A stretch of 64,000 bases of DNA from Micromonospora lupini (GTDB taxonomy: Bacteria; Actinomycetota; Actinomycetes; Mycobacteriales; Micromonosporaceae). The DNA lies in contig NZ_JAPENL010000004.1 in NCBI RefSeq assembly GCF_026342015.1, positions 1 through 64,000 on the forward strand. Direction: 5' to 3'. Below the pieces are notes generated by a model. It made no database searches and was not told where the DNA came from. It saw nothing but the letters and a program-made list of their open reading frames with translations. The position numbers were made by a program, and so were the translations under genes. Positions 15,924 to 24,598 of the stretch are shown in pieces; within the stretch, counting starts at the first letter, position 1; the number at the start of each line of letters is the position of its first letter.

Positions 15924-16691
15924 ATGTCCGAGGTCACCACGATCACCACCACCACCGCCGGCGGCCGCAAGCTGTCCTTCACGACGACTCCTGACGAGTA
16001 CGGCCGCGTCGTGTACGCCGTCGAGGGGATCGGAACGTTCACCATCCAGCCGGCAAACCGCTACGTCCGCGACGAGCCGAGCGTGCAGGTCGTGTTCGGA
16101 CTCCTCGAAGGGCAGATCCGCTACTTCTACAACGAAGAGCTGCCCGACCGACCGGTGATCTGCCAGGTCGAGCTGGGCGGTGCGCCGACCTTCCGGCCCA
16201 GCCAGATGGACCCGAAGCGCCCCTACGGCTGGATGACCGTCCGCCGGGCAGCCGGCGGCCGGGCCCCGGAGGCGACCGCCAAGCGGACCGCCGACGTCGT
16301 GCACGCCCTCGTCAACCACTGGCAGGCCCGCGAGGACCTCGACGAGCTGATCGGCTACCAGGACTGGCACCTCGCCCCCGGGCGCCGGGCTGGCCACCTG
16401 CAGCAGATCAAGCGGCTCACCGACGAGGTTGAGAAGCTCCTCGCCCAGCTGGCCGACCAGCACCGTGGCCTCGCCGTCCAACGAGCCATCCTCGGCGACA
16501 CCACCCCGGCTGAGGAGGTCGGCCCGTTCCCGGACCCGGCCACCCGGGATGGCCGGGCCATCCTGTCGCTCCGGCAGCACCTCGTCGACATGGCGCCCGA
16601 GGCGGACGACGAGCTACCCGGCGCTGACGTCGTGCAGGTCCTGGCCCGTTGGTTCGCCTCCATGAACGTGCCGCTGCCCGCCGAAGAGTGA
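15924..16691 (+). CDS. Unknown early protein
   Basis: 255 residues from the ATG at 15924 (GGGGAGG upstream). The N-terminal 110 residues are beta-rich (GGRKLSFTTTPDEYGRVVYAVEGIGTFTIQP; GQIRYFYNEELPDRPVICQVELGG). They are followed by a long helical region (LQQIKRLTDEVEKLLAQLADQHRGLAVQRAIL) and an acidic C-terminus. No known family. It is a single-gene unit behind hairpin copy 10 and before a terminator/promoter cassette. Confidence 0.6.
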   Translation: MSEVTTITTTTAGGRKLSFTTTPDEYGRVVYAVEGIGTFTIQPANRYVRDEPSVQVVFGLLEGQIRYFYNEELPDRPVICQVELGGAPTFRPSQMDPKRPYGWMTVRRAAGGRAPEATAKRTADVVHALVNHWQAREDLDELIGYQDWHLAPGRRAGHLQQIKRLTDEVEKLLAQLADQHRGLAVQRAILGDTTPAEEVGPFPDPATRDGRAILSLRQHLVDMAPEADDELPGADVVQVLARWFASMNVPLPAEE

Positions 16692-16697
16692 CCAGCG

Positions 16698-16734
16698 CGG
16701 GGGCGGGCCAAGCGTCGGCCCGCCCCCGTAACGT
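16698..16734 (+). promoter_or_regulatory. Terminator/promoter cassette A
   Basis: 12-bp stem CGGGGGCGGGCC / GGCCCGCCCCCG followed at once by -10 TAACGT (16729-16734) and a CATCCCGACCC leader with an SD site. A near copy lies at 18569. Confidence 0.6.
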
Positions 16735-16763
16735 CACACTCATCCCGACCCAAGGAGCACCCG

Positions 16764-16970
16764 GTGCCCGACAAGACGAGCCCGACACCCAGCCGGCCCC
16801 GCTGGGTACGCACCCTGATGGATTACCTGGCCCTGTTCGCCGCGGTGGTGATGCTCGGCGGCATCATCCTCGGCGAACGAGCGAAGAACGGCGCGCTCGT
16901 GTTGATCTGCGCCGTCCTCCTGGTCCTGTTGGCGCTCTCGGCCGCGCTGCGAGCGGGGCACCGCCGATGA
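16764..16970 (+). CDS. Small two-TM membrane protein
   Basis: 68 residues, GTG with AAGGAG upstream. Two TM segments are separated by a short charged turn (MDYLALFAAVVMLGGIILG ... GALVLICAVLLVLLALSAAL), with a basic tail. The stop overlaps the ATG of the next membrane gene, so they are coupled and may form one complex. Too small for family assignment; the lysis holin is better placed at 62.3 kb. Confidence 0.6.
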   Translation: MPDKTSPTPSRPRWVRTLMDYLALFAAVVMLGGIILGERAKNGALVLICAVLLVLLALSAALRAGHRR

Positions 16971-17332
16971 CGGTCGACCGGTTCGGCTTCGCGATCGCCG
17001 TGATGGGCATCGTCCCCGGGGTCCTCCTGACCGGCGCAGTCGCGCAGTTACGCCGACGCGGCCGGGTCGCCCGGGCCGCGGTATTCATGGTCGTGGCCAT
17101 CACCGCAGTGTCGGCGGCCGGCGCGGTCGCGCAGCTGGTGCTGCAGCCGGCGCCGCGGTGGCTGCCGCTGGCGACCGCGCTGGTGTCGATGGCCATCGGG
17201 TACGGGTACCTCGCCCGGCAGTTGGTGCGGCACCGGGGAGCGCTCCGCCTGTTCCGAGGAGGTCACGGTGAGTCGTGGGCGGCCGACGCTGAGGTCGCCG
17301 ATGCTCTGTTCGGCCAGAAGCCCACGTCATGA
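16967..17332 (+). CDS. Small membrane protein, three TM segments
   Basis: 121 residues, ATG overlapping the previous stop (ATGA). TM segments: FAIAVMGIVPGVLLTGAVA, RAAVFMVVAITAVSAAGAV and LPLATALVSMAIGYGYLA. The soluble C-terminus carries Arg/His and acidic patches. It overlaps the next gene by 4 nt, so three genes form one operon. Function unknown. Confidence 0.6.
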   Translation: MTVDRFGFAIAVMGIVPGVLLTGAVAQLRRRGRVARAAVFMVVAITAVSAAGAVAQLVLQPAPRWLPLATALVSMAIGYGYLARQLVRHRGALRLFRGGHGESWAADAEVADALFGQKPTS

Positions 17333-18549
17333 CCGCGAAGGCGGCCGCGGCGTGGGCTGACCTGAACGACCGGCAGCGTACATACCTGGCGGCCATCTAT
17401 AACGCCGACCAGGAGCGAGAGCGGGAGATCGCCGGGAAGCGGCGCAACCGGGTGGAGGTGCCGCCGGCCGCAGAGTGGCGGAAGCTGCGGTTCTCGCTGA
17501 AGCTGCCACGGGGTCTGTTCGGGTACACGACCATCCAGGACGTCCTGCGTGCGGCTGGGGAGCACGACTCGGGTGCAGGGGCGACACTGGCGGCTCTAAC
17601 CCGGCGCGGCCTGGTGACGACCGAGCACGGGTGGGCTGACCTGGGCATCATGGTCGTGGAGTGCGTTTACGTCACCCTGACCACCCCAGGCCGGGCCGCT
17701 GCCCGCGCCGCGCTGCCAGACGACGCCAAGCCGGTGAAGAAGCCGACCGGGCTGCTCGCCGAATGGCTGTGGGAGTCCCTCGCCAGGCTGTACCGGGCCG
17801 GCGAGGGCGGCATGACGATGGGCCTGCAACCTCGCGACACCCCCATGTCGGAGCGCACCCCTTCCTGGACGGCCCTGCAGAAGCTCCGCGACAACCAGCG
17901 CGACGGGAGCTACATCAGGGAGTTCCTGCCCGAGGCGAGCGCTCGTAGCCACGGCGTGGGCGGCGGCTACTGGGTTCACATCACTCCCGCCGGCCGGCGC
18001 CACTTCGAGGTACACCACGCCTGCTACCGAGAGCTGTACCCCGACGTCAACGTGGTCGACCCTGAGGTCCTCGCCGGCGCGCACTCCGGTCTGGCCGATC
18101 ACTCGCCGTCCCTACGCCCCCGGCACCTGGTGCGGGAGCCAGACTGGCGGCTCCTGGCCAGGCTGACATGGATGGAGAAGCAGGATCGGTGCCCGTTCCG
18201 GGACCGCCTCATCTTCGACTACGAAAGCTGGAACCGGATGTCGACGCCGGAGCATCGGGTGGAGGTGCCCGACCGGATCCGGGCGATCCCCGTCGGGCTC
18301 GGCGCCCACGCGGTGAAGAAGATCGCCCGGTCGACGGCCGTCGTGGACCGGTTGAAGGCGTATCCCGGCGGCGGCCTGGTCGAGCTGGTCGACGTGCCTG
18401 CACGGGGTCGCCACTACGGGCCGAACCACCCGGAGACGCTGCCGTTGGTGTGCCTCACCGACACGGGCCGGGCGCACGTCGCCGAGCACCTTGATGCATA
18501 TCTGCGGCTGTATCCCGACGTGCCGGTCGGCGAGATCAACGAGAGCTGA
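17329..18549 (+). CDS. Unknown protein with winged-helix-like repeats
   Basis: 406 residues, coupled to the preceding gene. It begins AWADLNDRQRTYLAAIYNADQEREREIAG, a start typical of unknown proteins on actinomycete mobile elements. It contains two segments resembling winged-helix transcription-factor folds, each with a TPAGR/TDTGR wing (VTLTTPGRAAA; HITPAGRRHFEVH; CLTDTGRAHVAEHL) after helical parts. This suggests a multi-domain nucleic-acid-binding protein. No catalytic motif seen. Confidence 0.55.
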   Translation: MTAKAAAAWADLNDRQRTYLAAIYNADQEREREIAGKRRNRVEVPPAAEWRKLRFSLKLPRGLFGYTTIQDVLRAAGEHDSGAGATLAALTRRGLVTTEHGWADLGIMVVECVYVTLTTPGRAAARAALPDDAKPVKKPTGLLAEWLWESLARLYRAGEGGMTMGLQPRDTPMSERTPSWTALQKLRDNQRDGSYIREFLPEASARSHGVGGGYWVHITPAGRRHFEVHHACYRELYPDVNVVDPEVLAGAHSGLADHSPSLRPRHLVREPDWRLLARLTWMEKQDRCPFRDRLIFDYESWNRMSTPEHRVEVPDRIRAIPVGLGAHAVKKIARSTAVVDRLKAYPGGGLVELVDVPARGRHYGPNHPETLPLVCLTDTGRAHVAEHLDAYLRLYPDVPVGEINES

Positions 18550-18568
18550 AGAAGCGGCTGAGCGGTGC

Positions 18569-18604
18569 CGGGGATGGGCCAGCGTCGGCCCGTCCCCGTA
18601 CCCT
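18569..18604 (+). promoter_or_regulatory. Terminator/promoter cassette B
   Basis: CGGGGATGGGCC / GGCCCGTCCCCG stem (one G-T pair), -10 TACCCT (18599-18604) and a CATCCCGACCC leader. It is clearly a duplicate of the cassette at 16698. Confidence 0.6.
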
Positions 18605-18634
18605 CACATGCATCCCGACCCGAGGAGCCGCCGA

Positions 18635-19066
18635 GTGGAATCAGCCCGGAGATCTTCGGCCACGCCCACCGCGCGGCGCCCCGACGATGCTGCCGGTGAG
18701 GCGCTGAGCCGACTCACTGCCCGGTTCCGCGACTCCGACTCGGCACCCCGGCTGTTGGAGCGCGACGCGGCCGCCGAGGTGCTGCGTGCATTCGAGAGGG
18801 GAGAGCAGCTGCGTAGGGCGCTCGGCACCCCGGAGCCGAACGCGCAGGACTGCTTGGACGCTCTCAGCCAGGGTGCGGCCGTGCGACGTGCAGTCGACTA
18901 CCAGGAGCTGCAACTGGTTGCCCGGGCCCGCCAGCTCGGCGAGGGGTGGCACCGCATCGGCGTCGCCCTGGGCTACGCGGAGGGCAGCGCGGCGAAGCTC
19001 GCCAAGGCCCGCTACGACCGCCTCCGTGAGCAGTTCCCCGGCTCTGGCGAGCCGACCGTGGACTGA
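18635..19066 (+). CDS. Unknown protein with C-terminal HTH-like region
   Basis: 143 residues from the GTG at 18635, which has GAGGAG upstream and aligns with the duplicated leader; an ATG at 18608 is in frame but lies in the leader. The C-terminal part (DYQELQLVARARQLGEGWHRIGVALGYAEGSAAKLAKARYDRL) reads like the small HTH that asks whether a gene is to be read at low GC-rich sites, common in actinobacteria. Probably a DNA-binding protein; partner unknown. Confidence 0.6.
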   Translation: MESARRSSATPTARRPDDAAGEALSRLTARFRDSDSAPRLLERDAAAEVLRAFERGEQLRRALGTPEPNAQDCLDALSQGAAVRRAVDYQELQLVARARQLGEGWHRIGVALGYAEGSAAKLAKARYDRLREQFPGSGEPTVD

Positions 19067-19094
19067 GCGTCCGATGTGCTGCGGGAGGATGACC

Positions 19095-19274
19095 ATGAAC
19101 CGAGTTGAGCTGGTCCAGCAAGTCGCGTGCCCGAAGTGCAAAGCGTCCGCCGGGTCACCGTGCACTGGTCGCCGTGGCCAAGCACGCAAGGCGCAGCACG
19201 AGGCACGGTGGAACGCGGCCGGCATCACCATGCAGGAACTGACGGACTGGCACTTCCAGCATCGTCGTCAGTGA
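19095..19274 (+). CDS. Small zinc-ribbon protein
   Basis: 59 residues from the ATG at 19095 (GGGAGGA upstream). The pattern CPKCKASAGSPCTGRRG followed by His and Arg (KAQHEARW) is the short zinc-binding motif seen in many phage and plasmid mini-proteins. Its stop overlaps the next start (GTGA). A nucleic-acid-binding adaptor is likely. Confidence 0.65.
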   Translation: MNRVELVQQVACPKCKASAGSPCTGRRGQARKAQHEARWNAAGITMQELTDWHFQHRRQ

Positions 19275-19552
19275 ACCGCTTCGTCCCTGAGATATGCGCC
19301 CTGATTCGGAGGAACCCCCTGGTGCCCGAGTTCGAGAAGAAGGCCGTCAACCTTAAGCTCTCGCTCGCCCTTGACGACGGTCTGAGCTGGGGCGAGCTGT
19401 TCCGGTTCGTCGAGCTGGCCCGCACGTCAGGCGTCGATCCGGGGGATCAGGTACCTCTCGAATACAGCGAGCGCGACGAGTCGATCCTGGAGGGCATGGC
19501 TGTCTACCTCGCGCCCGAGGACCTGCCTGGCGCCGCGCAGCCGACCCCGTAG
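19271..19552 (+). CDS. Small unknown protein (effector-domain-like)
   Basis: 93 residues from the GTG overlapping the previous stop, or 76 from a GTG at 19322 that has a better GGAGG. The body (DDGLSWGELFRFVELARTSGVDPGDQVPLEY...) looks like a compact helical domain. No family recognised. A terminator stem follows. Confidence 0.5.
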   Translation: MNRFVPEICALIRRNPLVPEFEKKAVNLKLSLALDDGLSWGELFRFVELARTSGVDPGDQVPLEYSERDESILEGMAVYLAPEDLPGAAQPTP

Positions 19553-19568
19553 ACCTTCAACCCCTACC

Positions 19569-19599
19569 ACGACGGCCCTGGGAAGCCCGGGGCTGTCGT
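19569..19599 (+). terminator. Terminator-like stem
   Basis: 14-bp stem ACGACGGCCCTGGG / CCCGGGGCTGTCGT with two G-T pairs and an AAG loop. Confidence 0.6.
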
Positions 19600-19666
19600 C
19601 GCGGACGGTGGATCCCGTCGGTACCACCACTCATCATGGTGATAGGACGAGTGGGAGGGGGCCTGG

Positions 19667-20866
19667 ATGGCGGAAGCTGTGCGGCACATGCGGCTCGGGA
19701 TCGACCTGAACCTGAGCCGAGCGGATCTGGGACATCCGGACCGGCCGGGGCTGTGGCACGAGCTACGGTCGCGGACGATCCACGCGGGTGAGCTGCGGTG
19801 CATGGGCGCCTGCTGGAAAGAGGATCCGGACTGCCCCGAGTGGATGTACCTCAAGGGCAACCTCGATGGGACCGGCCTGCGCCAGGCCGTGCACCTCAAC
19901 AAGTCCGCCGCTCGCAACCACCCGGACGCGGTCGAGTCCGACAAGCACAAGGCCCTCAAGGACAGGGTCGCGATCGTCTCGGAACGGGCCGGGTTCTCCG
20001 TCGAGGTGGAGGCGCGCTCGCCGACCGGGAAGCGGGTCACCGACGTGCTGGTGCGCGGCGAGGGCGGGCTCAAGCTCGGGCACGAGCTGCAGGTGTCGAA
20101 GCTGTCGGTCCCGACGATCAAAAAGCGGATCCGGATCGCCCGCGAGGACGGGTTGATGCCGATGTGGACCACCGACAACGCCGCGGTGCAGGTCGAGCAC
20201 CGGGCACCGTGGGCCACGATCCCGTCGACGAACGCCGGCTGGGTACGCGCCGGCACGGAGCTGCTCGTCTCCGGTGGTGCCCGGACGGCCGAGATCGAGC
20301 GGTGTGGCCGACGGGACGCGCGCTGCCCGGTGACCCGGGGACGCCCGTGCGGGCAGCTGCACGTCTACCTGGAGGCCGCCCGAGGTCTCAACCTGGACGA
20401 CCTGGTCGTCGGGGCGGCGTCTGGTGCCTGGCGATCGCTTGAGCAGGCCGACACCCGCGGTCGGTCGCTGTACTACTGGGTGACCTCTGACGACATGGAG
20501 CGGTACCTGAACGACCGCAGCGGCCAGCGGCCGGTCACCGACATCGAGCTGGACCCGAGCCCGGGCGGCACCGTGACGATGACACCCCGGGAGCTGGATC
20601 TGGACTGCAACTACGGCGTTGAGACGGGGCACCGGCGGCCGCCGGCCGCTCCCCGGGATCCGCGTGGCGCGGTGGTGTTCGACCTCGGTGGGACTGCCGC
20701 GAAGGCGCGCGTCACCTTCAACTGGAGCGGCTACGCCGCCGGCGACCGGCAGCCGTGCCGCATCTGCGGATCCGGCGCCTTCACCCGGGACCAGGACGGT
20801 AGGCCGTGCCACAAGACCTGCGCCGAGGATGAGGCGACGGAGAGGGCGGCCAGGCAGGGCAGTTGA
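19667..20866 (+). CDS. CoiA-like PD-(D/E)xK nuclease family protein
   Basis: 399 residues. The central part (ESDKHKALKDRVAIVSERAGFSVEVEARSPTGKRVTDVLV...HELQVSKLSVPTIKKRIRIAREDGLMPMW) follows the CoiA family found in competence and on actinomycete mobile elements. The Asp of VTDVLV and the E-x-Q of HELQVSK fit the restriction-endonuclease-like active site. The N-terminus and C-terminus carry Cys pairs (RCMGACWKEDPDCP; CRICGSGAF...CHKTC) that look like zinc sites. Role inferred: processing or joining incoming DNA. A bidirectional terminator follows. Confidence 0.65.
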   Translation: MAEAVRHMRLGIDLNLSRADLGHPDRPGLWHELRSRTIHAGELRCMGACWKEDPDCPEWMYLKGNLDGTGLRQAVHLNKSAARNHPDAVESDKHKALKDRVAIVSERAGFSVEVEARSPTGKRVTDVLVRGEGGLKLGHELQVSKLSVPTIKKRIRIAREDGLMPMWTTDNAAVQVEHRAPWATIPSTNAGWVRAGTELLVSGGARTAEIERCGRRDARCPVTRGRPCGQLHVYLEAARGLNLDDLVVGAASGAWRSLEQADTRGRSLYYWVTSDDMERYLNDRSGQRPVTDIELDPSPGGTVTMTPRELDLDCNYGVETGHRRPPAAPRDPRGAVVFDLGGTAAKARVTFNWSGYAAGDRQPCRICGSGAFTRDQDGRPCHKTCAEDEATERAARQGS

Positions 20867-20879
20867 GCCTTCGGCGTCC

Positions 20880-20911
20880 GCCCGCCGACCAGGAATCGCT
20901 GGTCGGCGGGC
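20880..20911. terminator. Bidirectional terminator
   Basis: 13-bp perfect stem GCCCGCCGACCAG / CTGGTCGGCGGGC between convergent genes. Confidence 0.7.
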
Positions 20912-20960
20912 GGCGGGTACGGCGGCGGCACCCGGGGTCACCGGTGGGCGGTCTTCGACG

Positions 20961-21659
20961 TCACCAGGAGTGGCCAGCACCGGTATTGATGTTGATCAGC
21001 ATCCCGGTGTGCGTGTAGAAGTTCATCGCCGCGAACAGCAGAAACCCCACACCCGAGGTAGTCCAGGACCAGTACAACGCCCTCGACGCGAGCCGCCCGC
21101 CCCGAACAGCAGCCGGAGCGAGAAGGCAACCAAGGGCCGCCAGCCCGTAGAGCGCGGCGAAGAACGAGTTCTCGACCCACGGCCAGTCGTGGAGCAACCC
21201 CGTGATCGGCTCGGCGACCGGCGCCGCCCCGACGGCGTTGAACCGGACGATCGCGGCCACGCACCAGGCGAGGACCACGCCGGCGGCCGCCAACACCCAG
21301 GCCATGGGCGTGAGGGCGTCGCGTAGACGGTCAGTATCGCGGGCCCAGTCAGGCGGCTGCCGCTGCAGAAACCAGGCCGCCGCCAACAGGATCAGTCCGA
21401 GCAGGAGCGACGGTTCGCCGAACAGGGTGTCGATGTGCTCTGCGGCCGAGGCCAGGGGGTGGGTGACCGTCATGACGAGGCCCAGCAGGGTGAGGATCCC
21501 GCCGAGGACTCCGAAAGCACTGGCCCAGCCGTCGGCGCTCGGCGGCCGCCGGGTGCCTGGAAGGACGGTCGGGTGGCCGGTCAGGACGGCCCAGAGGTGC
21601 GGGACGAGGATCAGCGCCCCGCCTGCCGCTACCCCCATGAGCGTGTTGAACATGATCAT
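20961..21659 (-). CDS. DUF981-like integral membrane protein
   Basis: 232 residues, about six TM segments. The N-terminus MIMFNTLMGVAAGGALILVPHLW matches the start of the DUF981 membrane family of actinobacteria as I recall it. It is the last gene of a reverse unit after the integrase. It looks like host-derived cargo; function unknown. Confidence 0.65.
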   Translation of the reverse strand: MIMFNTLMGVAAGGALILVPHLWAVLTGHPTVLPGTRRPPSADGWASAFGVLGGILTLLGLVMTVTHPLASAAEHIDTLFGEPSLLLGLILLAAAWFLQRQPPDWARDTDRLRDALTPMAWVLAAAGVVLAWCVAAIVRFNAVGAAPVAEPITGLLHDWPWVENSFFAALYGLAALGCLLAPAAVRGGRLASRALYWSWTTSGVGFLLFAAMNFYTHTGMLININTGAGHSW

Positions 21660-21706
21660 GGGGGCAGCGTGCCTGCTGAGGTCGCTAACGTCCCTGGATC
21701 GCTGGG

Positions 21707-22699
21707 CTACAGGCGGTCGGTGGACGTCGCCGCTGCGACCAGGAATGACGGGTCGCGGTCCAGGGAGTCTCGGTTGCGGTCGTAGCGCTGGGTGGTGCGC
21801 GGGTCGGCGTGGCCCAGGGCGTGCTGCCGGTCCTCGAGTTCCGCGCCGCGCTGCCGGGCGATGGTGTTCCAGGCGTGGCGGAAGCTGTGCGGGCTGATCT
21901 TGTCCCAGCCGGGCATGCCGGCGGCTCGGGCGAGCCGGCGCACGAACCGGCCCACCTCGTGTCGGCCGATCCGCTGGCCTCGGGCGTTGAGGAACAGGGC
22001 GCCGTGCAGGTCGTCAACGGGCACCTGCTCCTGAGCGGCGCGGTGGGCGAGGTACGCGTCGAGCACCTTGGCCACGGCTGGTGGCACGGCGCGCGTTCGC
22101 CTCTTGCCGCCCTTCATCTTGAGCAGCTGCATGGTGCGGTGGCCGTCGGCGTGGCCCAGGTGCTCGACGTCGAGGCCGCAGACGTCCGACACCCGGACGC
22201 CCATGTCGACGAGCACCGCGGTGATGGCCTCCCCGGCCGCGCCGATCCACCTGTCGCCGGCGGCGGCCGCGGTGAGCATCGCTGCGGCGTCGGTGGCGCT
22301 GAACCCCTGGGTGGGGGAGTGGTCCCGGTCGACGTACGGCCGGTCGGCGACCGCCGCCGGGTTATGGGGTACGGCGCCGAGCTTCGCGAGGAAGTCGTAC
22401 CAGCTGGACACGGCCGACATGCGGCGGGCGACCGTCGCCGGCGCTGCCGGTTTCCCGCTGCTCTCGTTGGGCTGTTCCAGGTGCCGGCCCCACGCGTTGA
22501 CGTCGAGGAACGTGGCCTGCAACGGGTTGATGCCGCGCTGCGCGCACCAGGTGGCCCACAAACCGACGTCACGCCGGTACGCGGTCCGGGTGTGTTCGGA
22601 GAGGCGGCGGTTGGCGAGCCACCGCTCGGTGAAGTCGCGCAGGGCGTCCTGCTCGCCGGCGACGACCGCCCGGGTGGTGAAGGTGGCCAGGTCGGTCAC
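21707..22699 (-). CDS. int: Tyrosine integrase
   Basis: 330 residues from the GTG at 22699 (AGGAGG upstream, overlapping the previous stop). It has an N-terminal SAM-like core-binding domain (ALRDFTERWLANRRLSEHTRTAYRRD). The catalytic residues are Arg169 (GVRVSDVCGL), His271/Arg274 (SPHSFRHAW), His297 (ALGHADPRTTQ) and Tyr306 (QRYDR). It should recombine attP with a host attB. Two small genes lie upstream in the same operon, and either could be its directionality factor. The gene sits in the middle of the early region, with phage-type hairpin genes on both sides. No att core could be picked out. Confidence 0.92.
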   Translation of the reverse strand: MTDLATFTTRAVVAGEQDALRDFTERWLANRRLSEHTRTAYRRDVGLWATWCAQRGINPLQATFLDVNAWGRHLEQPNESSGKPAAPATVARRMSAVSSWYDFLAKLGAVPHNPAAVADRPYVDRDHSPTQGFSATDAAAMLTAAAAGDRWIGAAGEAITAVLVDMGVRVSDVCGLDVEHLGHADGHRTMQLLKMKGGKRRTRAVPPAVAKVLDAYLAHRAAQEQVPVDDLHGALFLNARGQRIGRHEVGRFVRRLARAAGMPGWDKISPHSFRHAWNTIARQRGAELEDRQHALGHADPRTTQRYDRNRDSLDRDPSFLVAAATSTDRL

Positions 22700-22944
22700 T
22701 GGGCGTCGTCCTCCTGGTGGAGCCGGTAGGTGCACTCGTCGCACAGGTCCAGCCACCGAGGTCCGATCTTCGTTTCTGCCACCAGGGCCGAGTGGGCGCG
22801 CTGGCCGCAGCCCAGGCAGGTGTGCACTTCATCAAGGCGGCGGTGGTCCAGGTGCGTGCTGTCCGTGACCGCCGCCAGCGGTGCCGGCGGGAGCAGGGTG
22901 GGTTCGGTGGCCACCAGAGTCAGCAGGTCGGTGAGGGTGCCCAT
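22696..22944 (-). CDS. Small zinc-finger protein before integrase
   Basis: 82 residues, coupled to both neighbours (TGATG at the start, GTGA at the end). Two CxxC pairs (CLGCGQRAHS...LCDECTYRLH) suggest one zinc finger. Position makes it a candidate excisionase or integrase helper, but no known Xis family is recognised. Confidence 0.65.
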   Translation of the reverse strand: MGTLTDLLTLVATEPTLLPPAPLAAVTDSTHLDHRRLDEVHTCLGCGQRAHSALVAETKIGPRWLDLCDECTYRLHQEDDAQ

Positions 22945-23381
22945 CAGCGCGCTTCCTCCGCGTACGGGGTGAGGCCGAGTTCGGCGGCGGCCCGGTCGAC
23001 GGCAGCGGCGAACGACTCCCGGGGCTGCGGGTAGAGGTGCCGGGGGGCATCACTCCTGAGCACGAAGTCCCGCAGCCTGGCGGGTAGATACCGAGCGGCC
23101 CAGGCGAGTTCGTCGCGGCGGGCCTCCAGAGCTGCGTACTGGCGGCGGAACTCGCGCTCCACGCCGGCGAACCGGTTGGTGGTCACGTCGCGCTCGGACT
23201 CGGCGGCCGCGACCCGCTCGGCGGCGTCCTGCTCGATCTCGGCGATGCGGGGGGCGGCGATCTCCTGGGCGCGCTGTTCGATGTGAGCGTCGAGGTTCGC
23301 CGTCGCGTCCCGCAACGCGGCGGCCAGATCAGTAAGGGCTGTCTCCGGTGCGCGGTCGCTCACCGCGGCGAGGTTGCTCAT
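22944..23381 (-). CDS. Coiled-coil protein heading integrase operon
   Basis: 145 residues. Residues 20-90 form a strongly charged coiled-coil (ALRDATANLDAHIEQRAQEIAAPRIAEIEQDAAERVAAAESERD). The C-terminus is compact. The start is probably leaderless: TAGAGT ends 6 nt before the ATG and no SD is present. It shares a 1-2 nt overlap with the zinc-finger gene. Function unknown. Confidence 0.65.
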   Translation of the reverse strand: MSNLAAVSDRAPETALTDLAAALRDATANLDAHIEQRAQEIAAPRIAEIEQDAAERVAAAESERDVTTNRFAGVEREFRRQYAALEARRDELAWAARYLPARLRDFVLRSDAPRHLYPQPRESFAAAVDRAAAELGLTPYAEEAR

Positions 23382-23442
23382 GTTCTGACTCTAGGGCCGG
23401 CAGAGTGACAGCTTCCGCCCCGACTCGCGGACATAATCGGAA

Positions 23443-23664
23443 TTATGCGCGGCTCTGGGTGAGGTCGTCGGGAGGATCCTCGGAGCCGGCGGCGAGCGTC
23501 AGGCGATACACCGCGTACCGAATTTCGTCAAGATGCGGTCCGCCGCCGTACCGCAGCTGCGCACCGACCCGTCTGGCAGTGGCCACCTCGAAGACGATCA
23601 CCGCCAGCGGGCCGATCTCAGCCGGCGGCTCCCGCCGGGCCGCGCTCGCCTCGCCGCTCTCCAT
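23443..23664 (-). CDS. Small unknown protein downstream of PIN gene
   Basis: 73 residues from the ATG at 23664 (GAAGAGG upstream) or 79 from 23682. Its 5' end overlaps the tail of the PIN gene by up to 65 nt. The sequence EIGPLAVIVFEVATARRVGAQLRYGGGPHLDEIRYAVYRLTL looks like a small alpha/beta domain. It could be a partner of the PIN protein; unknown family. Confidence 0.5.
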   Translation of the reverse strand: MESGEASAARREPPAEIGPLAVIVFEVATARRVGAQLRYGGGPHLDEIRYAVYRLTLAAGSEDPPDDLTQSRA

Positions 23665-24598
23665 CGTCGGCCTCTTCCCCATGGCGGCGTCGTGCCTGCC
23701 TCTTCTTGTCCTTCGGTGGCTGCTCGAGCCAGCGCACCTGGAGCCCCGCCGCTCGGCCACGCATCGCCATGCCCGTGTCGTAGGTGACCAGTCTGACCTG
23801 CTTGCCGGCGAGAGTCTTGATAGCGAGGGTGCGGCTGACGATCTCGTCGTCGTTGTTCGGCAGCCGGACGTGGCCGGGCGGGTCGAGGACCACCTCGATG
23901 GTGACCTGGCCTCGCGCGGTCTCGTCGTGGCTCATGTCCTTCTCTCGTATCAGGCCACCCTGCTGCCCGACCCGGTCGATGTAGGACAGTGAGTAGGCGG
24001 CCCTCCACCCGTTCCAGCCGGCCCGCTTGCCCTTGTCGAGTTCGTCGACGACGACGAGGGGCACCAGGATGTGGATCGGCTCGAAGCCGGCGTGCAGGAG
24101 GGCGGCAAAGTCGATCTCTTCGATCTGCTGCGGGTGTTCCATGTAGATGTTGGTGTCGAGCACGACCAGGACGCCGTCGCGTTGGAAGCGCTGCATCTCC
24201 CTGGCCAGCGCATCCCGGGCGGCGTTCAGCGCTTCGGCCTGCTCGCCCATCAGCATCGAGAGCAGCCCGTTCAGCTGCCGCGAGCCATCGCGCGCTGCGG
24301 ATCGGGAGTAGCTGTCTTCGTCAGACTCGGCGGCTGCGCGGGTGACGTCGCGCATCGCGGCGGCCGCCGTCAGCACCACCTCGTAGCTCCTGCCGGGCAT
24401 CAGGTACTCCAGGCTTTCCGGATGGATCTGGCGCCGCAGCATCCGCCGGGTCTCATGCGTCCATTCCAGGTAGCGGAGGGCTCGTTGCACGGCGGAGATC
24501 GGACCAGCGGCCTGCACGGAAACGAGTGAGCTGTACAAGCTGTTCAGCGTGTCGAGTAGGTGTTCCCGGTTCACGCCGGGGACGGGGGCGATCAGCAC
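23618..24598 (-). CDS. PIN-domain ribonuclease-like protein
   Basis: 326 residues, GTG start. An N-terminal helical domain of about 140 residues precedes a PIN domain with the expected acidic set: Asp148 (VLDTNIYME), Glu186 (VVVDELDKGKR), Asp250/Asp251 (NNDDEIVSRTL) and Asp274 (LVTYDTGMAMR). PIN proteins cut RNA with bound metal. The long N-terminal domain makes a simple VapC toxin unlikely. A Lys/Arg-rich tail follows. It is divergent from the ligase gene, in the accessory block near the integrase. Confidence 0.8.
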   Translation of the reverse strand: MLIAPVPGVNREHLLDTLNSLYSSLVSVQAAGPISAVQRALRYLEWTHETRRMLRRQIHPESLEYLMPGRSYEVVLTAAAAMRDVTRAAAESDEDSYSRSAARDGSRQLNGLLSMLMGEQAEALNAARDALAREMQRFQRDGVLVVLDTNIYMEHPQQIEEIDFAALLHAGFEPIHILVPLVVVDELDKGKRAGWNGWRAAYSLSYIDRVGQQGGLIREKDMSHDETARGQVTIEVVLDPPGHVRLPNNDDEIVSRTLAIKTLAGKQVRLVTYDTGMAMRGRAAGLQVRWLEQPPKDKKRQARRRHGEEADDGERRGERGPAGAAG

